A stretch of DNA of 64,000 nt, taken from assembly GCF_001640805.2 (NCBI RefSeq), contig NC_066849.1, forward strand, positions 22,244,405 through 22,308,404. The letters run 5' to 3'. Below, one piece after another: positions 1-13,300 of this stretch. Position 1 is the stretch's first letter. Each line of letters begins with the position of its first letter. The stretch comes from Lates calcarifer (taxonomy: Eukaryota; Chordata; Actinopteri; Centropomidae). The notes below the pieces were generated by a model. It did not search any database. It saw nothing but the letters and a program-made list of their open reading frames with translations, and was not told the DNA's origin. The position numbers were made by a program, and so were the translations under genes.

Positions 1-1164
1 CTTACTACAAATACTACTGAACAAGGTGCTTTTTCATTCTGTTTCTACCTGTCTGGTACTGATTTTGGTATATGAGGTCCAATTAGGGTCTCATCATTTT
101 CATCCCTTCCTCTTTGTGACCATCAGTGAGCACCAAACACAAAATAAGTATTTAATGCACGATAACTTGCTGTCAGTCCCCACAGTTTGATTTACCCATT
201 TTATATTTACTACTGATTCATTTGTAATAAGCAATTAACATAGAACAGACCAGAGCTAAAAGATAATAAAGAATCTTTTTTCCCCCTGGTCAACTGAACT
301 ACAGGTATCAAAGTGATCTAAGCTGTGCACTGCTGAGTGGATTAGTATAGTATCATGTAGTCAACATAAGGAGATCAACCCTGTAAAATCCTAAGCTAGT
401 AGACAAAGGTCAAAACCAGTGCTAGGGAGGGAAAACACGAAAAGTAGGGTAGAATGTTGGAAATTCATTTGTGAGTATAAAACAGTAAAATAAAGTCCTG
501 CTTGTGAATGAACCAGAGCTTTTCCAAACCCCAAAAAACATGAAGTTGTATCCAGGTCACCAGGACGTGCACAAACACACACGCGCGCGCACGTCTAGGC
601 ACACAGCACATGCACACAGCCTCACAGTTTGAGACTAGCAACACAGTCACTAGACAGTCCAAAATGATTCATGTCTCAACCTACTTACACCATCTCTCTG
701 TGGAACTGAGAGGCAGCGTTTTTCAAACTCTGTGCCTCGCCTTGCATAGCAATATCGCCTCTTCAACACACTAAACACATATTCACTTCAATGGAAAGCC
801 TGAGGAATGTGGCAGCGTTATTACTTACTGCTCCCCAAAATCCCAAACAAAGACGGGAACATTGCGGCACACTCACTCTGAATGAAGGTGCATAAAATTA
901 GAGTTGGAACGATAAATCAAAGGCAGATATTGGCCTTTAATTTAATAGTGAGCTTATTGGACTGCCGGTGATGTTGAGCACTGATTTGCTGTAATATGTC
1001 AGCTATTGGTAACTTCAGTCCAAAGATCTGTTCTCACAAGGCTGTATTGGTCATCCTGAAGCATAACTGCATTCAGCTACAGAGCTGAAAGGTTTATTGG
1101 ATATGTATTTTTGTTTGTTTGTGTATGTGTTTGTTTGACAAAGAGAAAAAAAAGACTGACTCAC
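1..1164 (-). other. EphB intron 4 (donor side)
   Basis: The intron starts at donor GTGAGT (1164) and runs off the left edge. I see no exon, tRNA or clear transposon here, only a short CA/CG-rich stretch near 570-620. Confidence 0.8.
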
Positions 1165-1321
1165 TGGTGCACACGTCTTCAGGTCTGTCCATGTCTCCGC
1201 GGTAATAGCCGTTCCGACAACCACATAGGGTGGCGGCCTCGATGGTGGAGGCGACTGTTGAGCGGACATTGCTGACATAATCCTGCCCCCTGGGAGGACT
1301 TAAAGGTGCCCTGCGGGCAAG
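1165..1321 (-). CDS. ephb1-like: EphB coding exon 4: EGF-like cysteine-rich repeat (contains an apparent +1 frameshift)
   Basis: The acceptor is CCTTTACAG|CTTGCC and the donor ACCA|GTGAGT. The exon is 157 nt, where EphB genes have 156. It starts [20 protein letters not shown] then LNSR in one frame and continues [20 protein letters not shown] then DRPEDVCT in the next. The second part aligns residue for residue with EphB receptors if one C near 1250 is dropped. Without that, the frame breaks just after LNSR. The phase-1 exit would join the first fibronectin exon, which is outside the window. Confidence 0.92.
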
Positions 1322-4300
1322 CTGTAAAGGCAGCGAGGGAAAAAACACATAAAAAACAATACACAACTCTGCCTCCTGAACACAAATGAAACACAGTGAA
1401 TAAGTTACATTTTTCTTGGCATGAGTCATGTTTGTCTTGACATTTGGTAAACTTTGTTTTATAAGGACGTAGAACCAGTAGAGTTATTATTGGTACTATG
1501 AAGTTGACAAAGCACAGAGGGGGATTTTTTGAGATACCAGCTCATGATCTTGTTCTGACAAGATACACAAAAACATTTTGTGTAGATCCACAAAATGAGT
1601 GTCACACTGATTATCTGTGGTGTGGATTATGGTTTCATTTCTCTTTCTCCCTTATCTGGGACAGAGTTGTTTCTGTCCATAAATCTGAACTGAATTATCC
1701 TTTATGACACGACACACATAGAAGAATTCTTAAAGACGATGTCGCCCTTCCTTCCATCTTTTATTCATCCAGAGACGGCTCGTGCTGAGCATAAAGTACA
1801 TCCTTGGTATTCAGCTTGCCTTCACGCAGTTTTATTATTTGCACTGCATTTTACCGGATGCTTCTGTGGTAGCTTGCAGGAACTGTGTGTTGTGAAAACA
1901 GGGTGATACATAGACCCAACAGTTTCTTTGTTGGTTGTGTGAAGGCCATACCTTCAATTTCATTGAACGCCAACAGACACCTGAGGTTGGCAGGAGAAAT
2001 GAAGCTTAGTGAAAGTTCAGTCAGGAAGACTGTCTATCTGCACTTACCTGCTGAATCACAACTGTTTCCTGCTATCTCTAAGCCCCACCTACTAATTCGT
2101 TTTCATCCAATCACAACCTGACACACCCATCTAGAGCTCTCTCTTCTCTCTCTCTCTCCATGTCTCTTTCTCTCTGTGTCTTTCTAAACCAGACCAGTCG
2201 CTTCCCATGGTGATCTACTTCCTGCCAGGGTCTAAGCACCAAAACTCTGTTTCTCCTGTGCACAATAAAATTCTATTCTAATCTATTCTTGCATGCTTTT
2301 GTTCTAAGTCTCTCCTGATTGAAGTATTGTCTCTGTCACTACATAGCTTCAAATTTCATAAAGAGCTACACCCCTTTTAAAAGTAATTACACAAGCCTGA
2401 ACTTTATAAATGCTTAACCTGAATCATGCACATTGCTACAGACTCTCCCAAGTTTTTGCACACATCTTTAGACCAGTGACAAAGGAAAACCTGAAACAGG
2501 AAGACAGTGTCCCTATCCATAGGTCATGAGGGGGTCACTGAATGGTTTAATGAGGCCTTGGTAATTATCAGGTCTCAACTAGTTGAACACCAATGAGAGA
2601 TTTTGGACCGGACATGTTACACAGCATTCTCTACCACCGTCATCTAAACACCAAGTGTTGTACGTATGTTAATGCAATTCCACAAAATACTGTAAAGTAA
2701 TTAAAAGTTCACACTTTACATACATACATTATTGTACTTCTTAAGAACTGCCTATCCATACCAATTTTCTCTCCATATTCTTAAACAAAAACAGCAGGTT
2801 TCTGATGCCACAGACACATGCATCATCCCCCTTGTCAGCACTTCTCGATTTGTTATATGTAGAAATATTAGGTGCCTTGTTCAAGGAATTTTGTAGTAGC
2901 TCAGGTTAGCCATTAAACATTTCCATGCTGGTCAGCAATTGAACCAAAGCATGATTACGGCTGGCTGGGAGACTGACAGCAAGTACTGAGTGTGTGACAG
3001 CTGAACCATAAAAAGGTCTTACATCTAGTTTGAAGCTCAAGTGGGAAAAAAAAATCAAAATGTAAGACATGGTCAAACATGTGAAGTCATTTTCCAAAAG
3101 CATGCCTGTTTTAGCTTCACACATAGGATTTCATAAGCACTTTTTGTGAGGGCAAACACATTCTGAATTATGATTTTAAGTTAAGAAAAGAAGACAAACA
3201 GGGAAAAGAGGTGTGAAATGAAAAAGCTCTGCCAAAAGACAGAGGAAAACCAAATGAGGTTTTTTTAATGTTACTGTTTTTCACTTTTGATTTATCTTTA
3301 GCACTTTTGTTTTCCTTCCTCCACTGTAATGAATGCTCACTTTATCTCTGAGATGCTTTAGATGCTGTGAAACCACAATGCAAATGCTCGACAGATTTAT
3401 GGTGGACGACAGAGAAAGATTGCACAAGCAGGCTTTTAAGGAGTCCATACAAACTGGAGTCCAAACGATGCCATGAATTGAATGAAAGAAGTAAATGAGA
3501 CAAAGTGCCAGAAAAGAGCCGCAGAGTGTCACTTAATCAAATGTTAAAGGGTTTAAGGGTCAGGCGGATTTTGTTCAAGAGGGAAATGGATAGGAAGAAA
3601 GAAACCAAAGTGACTGAAAAAAGAAACAGAGAAAGATAAAGAGAAAAAAAATGTGAGCGGGGACGTGAAACACAGTGAAACTGCTTTTCTCATTTCTCCC
3701 TCTCAGTATCATTTTATTTCTGCGGTTCTGCTCTATTGTGTTCACTCCCATGAAATATTATATTATTTCTTGGTTTTGCTGATGCTCTTGTTCGAACATG
3801 ATTTACATGGACAACACTGTTCTCTGCCTCCATGTTTCACTGTATATTACACTGTACATGAGCCACAGGGCTTAAAGAAACCACTCTGATGTTTTGAAGT
3901 GTAGCTTCATATCATAATGCAGGACTTGATTAAGCTCATATTAAATGTGAACAATTTTCTTTATCGCTGACCACAAATAATAGCATGGAGTAACTGTTTC
4001 ACCACTTAAAAACGATGCAACATCAGTTAACTGTTCAATCCATAGTTGTCCTCTCATTATTCTGTGGTGTAGAGGAAGGTGAGTCCCAATTCCTCTGAGT
4101 AAAACAACAACAATTAGTCTTAATGCTATTACTATTGCTACTATTATAACTGTTATTATTACTTTTATAGCTATCACTATTATTATTAATGTTACTTTAT
4201 ATCTCCCAATCCCCTTTCTCATTCCTTCTCAACCCAACTGGTCGAGGAAGATGACCATCCTGAGTCTGGTTCCACTCGAGGTTTCTGCCTCTGAAGACGC

Positions 4301-6038
4301 AGTTTTTCCTTGCCACTGTTGCCTGCTGGGTCTCTCTTTGTAAATATTATAATGTTAAGAGTACTGTCTAGACATGAAAAGAGCCTTGTCATAATTTCTG
4401 TGGTGATTTAGTGCTATATGAATAAAATCTGACTTGATTTTGAGTTGATTACACCAACTGTATTTCAGTCTTGAGTTTGAGGATGTTTAGATGTTTTTAG
4501 ATACTGGTGCTATAAAGACTTCTTAAAAATGCAGTACACTAAGGAGTAAATAATGACACTGGAATGTCTATGTTTGATTAATGGAGTGTCATAATATGCC
4601 GATACTGACAATAACCGTGACATTTAAAAATGAAATATTGATATTCTGTTAATAATAAACACATGATAATATCATATATCTTCTGTTTATCAGTTCATCT
4701 GGATGCCTTTTTGAGTTTCTTTTTGTACACTTTTGTACAGTTACCCTACACTCATATTTCACTTGCCAAAAAAGAGGAAAAAAACACAATAAACAAAGCT
4801 AAATATGAAATTGACTGATTTAAATTTCCTATAACATCATTATTGTGAATCCTTTTGACCACGATAATCATGTAGTGCAAATCTGATATTGTGACAGTCC
4901 TAGTTTAAATGCAAAAGCCTGTCAGTTAAACAGTACGAACCTAAATTAAGGCCATGACATGTGGGTGAGATCAATATAGTATAATAGTAAAAATATTTTT
5001 CTGATATTGGTGATTACTATTCGAGCCAGAAAAATTTGTAATTGACAGAAAATTGATTAATTCAAACTGCATTTGTCAGACACTTTTCATCCTCCTTTTT
5101 CTGTGTCTGTCTATTTCACTCTCCTTTGTTAGTTTCTGTATATTCAGACATCTACCTTTCTTTGAAGTCGCATCATCGGGGGTGTCAGTGGCTTGTACCT
5201 CTTTTGTGTGCGTGCATGTGTATGTGTTTGTGTCTTGAATCGGCAGATAGACATCTGGCTTGTCAAGGTCATTTATTCAACAACCTTGCTCATAGACATG
5301 GGGCGTGTCACCATGGCAACAAGTCTTGCTCCCTCTCTCTCTATTAGTTATCTCTGGATACCTCTCTGTATAGTTATCGCTCTCTCTCCTTCTCTCTCTC
5401 TCTCCCTCTTTTTCTGGGTCCAGCTGTCGAAGGATTTCAAATTGCTAACATTGCAAATGCATGTGAATGTTATTTGTGTATGTCTGGGTTTTGTGTCCAC
5501 ACTTGTTCAGTCAGTTAGGTATGTTATTTTTACAGGAACAATAGACTAAAATATTGACTTTGCAATAGTGGCCTTTTACTTGAAAAGCTACAGAATTTGC
5601 TACAGCTGCAGGTACAGTTAGGTAGTATAGCTGATTTTTACTTTACTTTTCTCAGTGTTATGTACCTCATTTGGTTTGGATAGGTTTACAAAAATGAAAG
5701 AACCTTTGAGGAGGAACTTAAGACACTCAAAGAGCAAAAAAAAAATCCACCATCCAAATGGCACTAATCTAAGAACGGTTGGGGAGACAATGAGAAAAGA
5801 AAATGGAAACGATAGGAGAGAGAGACATGCACACACAGAGATTTACAGAGACAGAAAGACAGAGTTAAAAATCGGACAAAGGGAGAGAAAAAGATTATTC
5901 CTCTGTTTCCCTCTGTGCCTTTAGCCAGCTGTGTGGAGTCATGCAGCGACCATGTGGATGACAATTGTCTAAAGTTGGCATACAGGCTCACTGATCAATT
6001 ATTAAAAACTTGCATGAGTGTGTGTCTGTGTGTGTTTG

Positions 6039-6100
<62 letters not shown>

Positions 6101-6253
6101 TGTGTGTTAAAAGCCTGCAGGTTTTAAAAACTCTAAGAGCGTTGTTGGGGTCCACAGCAGGGGTACTTTGTGTGTTAGTGTGTATTCAATGGTAGTGCTT
6201 ACATTTGTAGTGTGATGCATTTGAAGTAAGGGTCTTTTGAATATTTGTTTACT

Positions 6254-6318
<65 letters not shown>

Positions 6319-9300
6319 TTTGATGTTGAGCCAGTTCTGGCGGATGGTTTGCACAATATGCTGGTTTGGTGCAAAATAAATACCATCTCTGTGGCCTGAG
6401 CGCACACACACGTGCACACATACACACACACAAACACACACACACAAAGACAACCATCTGTTCTGATAGTGAGTCCAGTATCCTGCCAAGTTGTTATCAG
6501 CTGATTGGCAGAAGAACACACCAAAAAGATGCCAGCAAAATGGAGACAGACGGGACATACTCTGTCCCACAACATCTTAAATCACAGTTTCAGCACAAAA
6601 GCTTTGAAAAAAGGATGACGCAGGTGTATATGGACATGGCACCACAGAAACCATCAAGTCATGTTGATAGAGTCTGTTGTCAGTCTGAATACTCATGACA
6701 TTTTGCCATCAAAGAATATTTCAATGCATTATGCCTTTGAATGAGGATTGGACTCATTCTCATTCAGATTTGGCTGAAACCAGTCTGCCTGTCTAGTAAG
6801 CATGGGCGTTAAAAAAAATAGAAACACTGGTCACGATAGAAATTTTCCACAGTAAGAAAATTAAAAACTACAGAATAATGTCAGTAAGTTACACTGTATG
6901 ACGGTGTACTAATAACCCAATCTCAACACAGAAAAAAAGCTGTCTTTTATGAATGAACAGCCCAACTCCCAAAATAGGCACAGCAGGGTTGAATGAGTTA
7001 ACAAAAGACACCACATGCTAGAAGTTGGATAGTTGGATGGAAGAAAAAAAGTTTTTTCATATCAGCAAAAAAAGCAACAGCATTAACGATGACAGCATCT
7101 TTAAATGTAAAAAGCTGTTACAGATAAATACGGTTACAAGAAGTCAATGGTGTGTATACACTTAAAGCCCTGTATGGCGTCCTAGTGGGTGTGACAGTCT
7201 CAAACGGGGAATAGACTAACGTTACTTTGAGACTGACGCTCAATAGATTTAAATTGGTATTGAAATACAGCTTGTACAGTTTTTGACCCTTTGCATTTAG
7301 CCCCACCCCTTGAACGCAGACCAATCATAGCATAGCATCAACCAGCTCTGATCACTGTCAAACAACTATACAGCTATGCTCCATAGACTCTCATGTCAGT
7401 TTGACATCCTGGCTATATCCCTCAAATGCATACTGTAGACCCCTCTGTGTACATCTCTTTGAAACTGCTTTTTTAGATTTTTCCAAAAATGTGATATTTC
7501 CTCAGGACGTGCAGCTAGTGACAGTGTGGCCATCATGTTAGCTCCAACAGCTAACAAGAAAGGGGCGGAGCTTAGCAAAGGGTCAATTTCATCTTCATTC
7601 CTTCTGCAATAGCCTTGACCGTTACTGTATTATTATCAGACTTAATCACTGTTGCACGTGAATCCTGCTTGGCTTACACTCAAATATGGCATATAGTTTT
7701 AGTCTTTGGAAAGAGACAATGACACCAAAGACTAAGTTACAACTTCAGACAGTCAGTGCATTTAATGTATTTCACAAGAGTCAGACAGAATACTATTCAT
7801 CAGTCTACTGTGCGCGCTTTATCTGTTTTATCTCTTTTTTTTTTTTACCTTTCTGTCCTTGATTTGTCCCCTTTTTTACTTTCTTGCCAGTCCATCCCTC
7901 CAGAGGGCTCTACTGTTTTTCTTTCTTTTGATCTTTCTTTTTCTGTCTTTCTCTCTTTCTGATACTCCTCTGCCTCTTTGACACTCTCTGACAGTCCAGG
8001 ACTAATTTGCAGTAGACTAATCTGGCTGGAACACGCTAAACTAATTAACATGGGATGAAGCGGCCTCACTTATCATTTCACCATATGTACATACATCACA
8101 CACACATGCTCACACGCCCACACACACTCACACCCACCCACACACATGCACAAAATGGATGAGACTCTCCAGGGAGAAAAAGAAATGATGGGTACTACTT
8201 TGGAGAGGAAATGGGGAAGGAGGCCAGATATAAAAAGAGGTAGAGAAACGTTGACTATTGAGGAAAGAGGAGCTATTTTAGTGCCATGCTCACCCAAGTC
8301 TGCTTCCACTAATATTAACATATTGGCTGCACCCTAGAGCAAAAATACATCTAAAAATGTACACATGCATGTGATTATTCAGCTAGGCCCTGCCAGAAAT
8401 GACATACTTTGCTCTCTGGATACAATAAACATTTGCATTTTCTCCAGAATTGACTCAGCACAGAGCAGTCTAGCGATGATGTTTCACAGACCAAGTCAGG
8501 ATTCAAATAGAGAAGATTTCTAATAGCAATAACAAACAAGTTATTAAAAACACTATCAGCATAACATATTTAAACCACATACATCTAAAATCTTTTGCTT
8601 GATGATATCTTTTTGGTTGCTGATACGTTGATCACAGTTGCATTTTCATGGTTTCTATGGTTTATTTGTAACGTTAGCTCATGTGTGTTTGTTGTATGCT
8701 CACTGAGATATTGGCTGCTGAAATAACATGGCTGCTATGGTTATTAGAACCATGTGTGCTAGACATTGATTTGCTGTCACACTGGTTTGTTAGTTTTCAC
8801 TGCAGGATAATATGACTTGTGTGCAGTGTTTGCTAGTGGCAAGGTCATTTGAAAAGTAATTAATTCAGTCCACATGCCATCATCTCTAATATCTTATCTG
8901 TGGTGCAATACAGAATTCACACCTGTTTTCATTTTTCCCTAATTTTTTACAAGCTCAGTTTGAACTAACACATCCTCATTAATATAAAGATTTACCTCGA
9001 CACACGTTGCCATTGTCTGGTTCATAACCCGCCTTGCAGCTGCAGCTGCCGATGGGGACCATCCACTCTCCATCTCCATTACAATAGAGCTTTATGGGCA
9101 CGTCCACTTCCTCAGCGTTGGGAATGCAGCTTCCTCTGGCAATGACTAATGACGTGGACTCTGCTCCAGTCAGTGTCTGCACAAAAGTGGGGTCAGTATA
9201 AAGGCTCTATTAACAAGTTTTTATATTTTTGATTACAGCTCTACCAAAGTCTGATGGAAGCCACAACATGGTTTTGACTCAGTAATGGTCCATACCTCTG

Positions 9301-10349
9301 GGAAAAAAGCAAAGTTCTGCACTACGCTGGGGCATTTCTTGTAGAATACTCTGACAGCCAGAAGGGACATGCAAGCACCCAGATCCTGGAAGGCCAAGTG
9401 GAATCCTCTGCCTTTGGACAGTGGCCCAAAACTCCGAACTTCTGTGTTCACCTTCATTAGCCGTCCGCCAAAATCCACCTGGGAGAAACTCTCATCTGCT
9501 GCGATGGTGTCCACCTGGCAGAGACACAAGAGAGAAAGAGACAGGAAAGGAAAAAGAAAAATGAACAAACAAACTAATTGGTTTAGGTTCTTCTGTCCCT
9601 GTTCTTTCTAGAATGATACGTTTTAAGTAAGTAATGTTTGAAGCTGCTGCATAATTTTGGATAAATGCACTTGTGATCACATACCATTTCATTTTATTAT
9701 GGTAGAATTTATTCATAATTTGCTAATTCCCGAGTGAAGTGATGATTGCAGCAGCGGTGGCTGCTAGGAGATTTCCAACACATGGATGATTGATTCAGCT
9801 ACTCTAAAAAAACTGCTTAATTGAAAAACTACAAATGTACATCTACTGTGCACAGGACATTTTTAGGGGAAAGGCCAAATATGAGCAGTGGGAAAAACAC
9901 ATCCGTCCAATGAGTGTTAAATTCTAATAGCTGGTGGAAGTTAAATATTGAACTTTGAAGACCTTGTTCAATAAACTGTGATCTGCTTTTGAGTGAGTTC
10001 ATGATCAATTTTGGATCAGTGCAGTGTTTCCCTGGATTACACATTGCTGCTGTCCTGTGAAAACTGTCTGTATTCTCTGACAACCTTTCATGAGCTAAGA
10101 AATACAAAACCCTGTTAACAGCTTTGTGACAATTCAATTTTCAGATAATCCAGTGGGTTTATTTAGCTAACAAAGTAGGAGAACTGTCTCAGTCCAAGTT
10201 TGGAGATATGTGGTTTCCAGTTGAGAGCAACAGATGTTATGAATATGCACAGAATACCAGCCCCTGGCCCACATTTTCTCCAGATTAGCAACTGATGAGA
10301 CTCAGGGTACTGCAGCACTTAGCACAGCTATTTAGCATACCAAAGTCAC

Positions 10350-10380
<31 letters not shown>

Positions 10381-13300
10381 ATGCTGAACCCTTGGCATAA
10401 TATAGCCCCACAGTGTTGCCGTCTTTCTGCTGAGTAACATTAAGATTATCATTAAAATTTTACTTTGAAATGTTAATTTACAGAGAGACAATACTCCCAT
10501 AACGAGCAGCTCCTCACTGCTTTGCTCCTTTATTGAAAGACTCTTGTTTCTGTGTCCATTACCTTAAGAAAAGGCGCATTGGCCCAGTATTCCACTCCTT
10601 TGATGCCCTCTGACACGGTCCTATCAGTCTCCAGGTAGTAGAGGTTGAACGTCTCCTTGCAGGAGCCCAAGACACTGGGGATGGAGGCACAGTCACGTAC
10701 GGTGAAGCGGATCTCCACATAGATGCGTTGCGCCGCCCGTCGGTCAATGTAAGTTGTAAGGAGCCAATTGTTCTGGCTGGGCTCAAACACGTTGCACACC
10801 TGGTACGTCCTGATGGTGTTGAGGTTCTCATCATAGCCGCTCACCTCCTCCCACTAGGGAATGTGTTTGTGTGAGGAAAGGGCAGGGGTACGGATGAGAG
10901 GGGAGGAAGCAAAGGAAGAGGGGAGAGGAGAGGCTAAAATGATTAATGGGTTTACCAAGACCTGACACAAATTAAACTTTCTCTTTCCCTTGCTCCTATT
11001 TTGTCTCTCTCTTCCACTCCCCTCCCTCATTCGCTTTTTTCCTCTCCTCTACCTTGTTCTGTGTTGCACAGGGACAACCATTCATCACAATTAGAGGCAC
11101 TCATCTCAAACACACACACACACAGAGCAGACCATTGTAACCGGCTGGTTGCCAAGCCAGCATTTAAAAGCACCATGGAGTTCAAGAAAATGTCTGGAAG
11201 ACCCTATTCTATTTTATTCAATTCTATTGTGTTTAATTGTATTCTGTTTTATTCTATTCATGTGTCTATTGCAGACTGTGTGGCAAACCTCTCTGATCTA
11301 TCGGAATCCATTCTATTCTGCATCAATAGTGGCTAATTGGTGTCACCTTGCCACTGTAATTAAGATTTTGACAGATTTGTTAATGGAGCACTGTAAAGTG
11401 TACTCCAACTGCTTTTCCCAAGGGTACACACACATACACACACACCTGCGCACACCTACAGTACACTTTTGCACATTGTTCTTACTCCATTGGCAGGGAA
11501 CGATATCCAGCCAAGCTCAGCTGTGGCTGTCCTTGTATCCATCACTGTCTCTGTCAGACAAAAAGAGGGACAGACAGGGAGAGAGAGGTGGAAAGAGGGG
11601 AGAGGACAGGTATGAGTTTAATTAATAGTCAGCTCAGACACCAACTTTAGCACTGCACAGTGATGCATGTCATTCATATTCATAAAATCCCACTTTACAC
11701 CTTTTCTGCAACACTTCTTTCTTTCATTCTTTCCCTATACCCTATGATAACAGAGATACGTAGCCACAAATAAACCAGGCCTCTGGTTAGCCTGGTCCAG
11801 CCTATGAACTGTACCACTGTCATTCAGTGTCATCTGTGATTGACCACATCATATACTAAGGTGTATAATGAAATAGTATATTGAAACACCTGGTCTAAGA
11901 GGCGGTGACTGCTTATCTAATACTTTAAAAATAAGATTGCCCGAAGACATGTTCTTTCTTTTTCGGCCATGGCTGCCTCTCCTCAACTTCATGTACCTAT
12001 GCTAAAGCCAATTAAACACTATCATAAATAATGAAACAAAATGTAAAAAAAAAAAAAAAAAAAAAAAACAATATAAAACCTTCATATTAATGAGTACATA
12101 GGCCATTGTACACAATATTGTAAATTAATGAGTGGGGCTGCTTGTCAATGCTATCTGGCAATATTTTTATATGACTTTTGCATAAGTACTGCAATCAGTT
12201 GGGGGTTTAACCTAATGGATTTGCAGAAAACAGATATTCCTGGCTGGTTATATTATCCACAAATAATTTAATTGATTTTCCAGAAAATATAGTATAAGGC
12301 AGTATAATTGATATTGTGCTATAAAACAGAGCATACTAGGATAGACAATTTTATTTCATACCCATTCCTAACTCCACTTACATTAGTACTCATACCTATT
12401 CATTAAATTGCATGTTAATGAGTTGTTCACCATTGTTGCCAATTAACATACATTAAAACATAATTACATACAGGTGACGTCAGTCAGCAGCAGCAGTAGC
12501 AATTAAACAGACAACACTGTTATGTGAAAGTGCACAGGTAGCACTCAGCTGATCTGGATACCACTAATGACTTTCATATCCCCACCTGAACCTACATTAT
12601 TATTATCAGCTCTATCTGCCACTGTAATCTCACGTACCAACCTGACATTGATTAAATCACAGCTGGGTGACACACTGACACAGTTCTGTACATCACAAAG
12701 CTAATCATACCCCTCTCAGATGGCAACAAAGGTGTGTGAAAGCCAAGAAGTATATGACAACCCAACAACAAAGCTACTTGACAGCAAAAGCCCAGATGGC
12801 AGCATTCATTGTAAAACATGTCACTTCATATTATAGATCCTACTGCGTTAATGGTGAAATATTGCTTAGTGAGCAGCCTTAAGAATTATTTTCACCATCT
12901 TTCTGTTTGGTATGTGCAACGCCTGACAGGCTGGGAAATTGAAAAATGAGAGATATTTAATGAAGGAAATAAATTAATTACTATAACATGTCCATGCATG
13001 TTACTACTGGTATTGTACAGTGAGTGGAAACCACTTATTTTTCATTACTGCCACCAGTAGTTATGCAGACAATGAACATTCAATCAGATAAAAATCTTTA
13101 AAATGTGCAAGAAATGCTAATTCCCCTATGACTAAAGCTTGTTAAAAGACACATATTTGTCCACCACCTTGTTATGCAAAGTGAGCTAATTTAAGATAAA
13201 CTGCTCAGTATTTCTTTCAACAGTCAGAGGGAAGGAAGAATTCAAACCAAAATAGTGTTTGAACCACACCAAGAGCTAAAAAATATAATTTTCCCTTTTT

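Larger units (their letters stand above)
1322..8995 (-). other. EphB intron 3c-4 (7.7 kb)
   Basis: This intron has no recognisable exon. It holds a dispersed-repeat tail (4200-4440), a TG array and a CA array (6017-6312), CT-rich tracts (2140-2180, 5325-5410, 7830-7970) and a CA-rich tract (8095-8155). Open frames across the microsatellites are low-complexity and not coding. Confidence 0.8.

Noticed and set aside
6107..6575. Three overlapping minus-strand frames with long Cys-Val repeats
   Set aside because: Translations of the CA microsatellite, not genes.
8996..10853. Receptor identified as an EphA type
   Set aside because: [28 protein letters not shown] and [18 protein letters not shown] are EphB-type; EphA4 has IMDEKNTPIRTYQVC instead.
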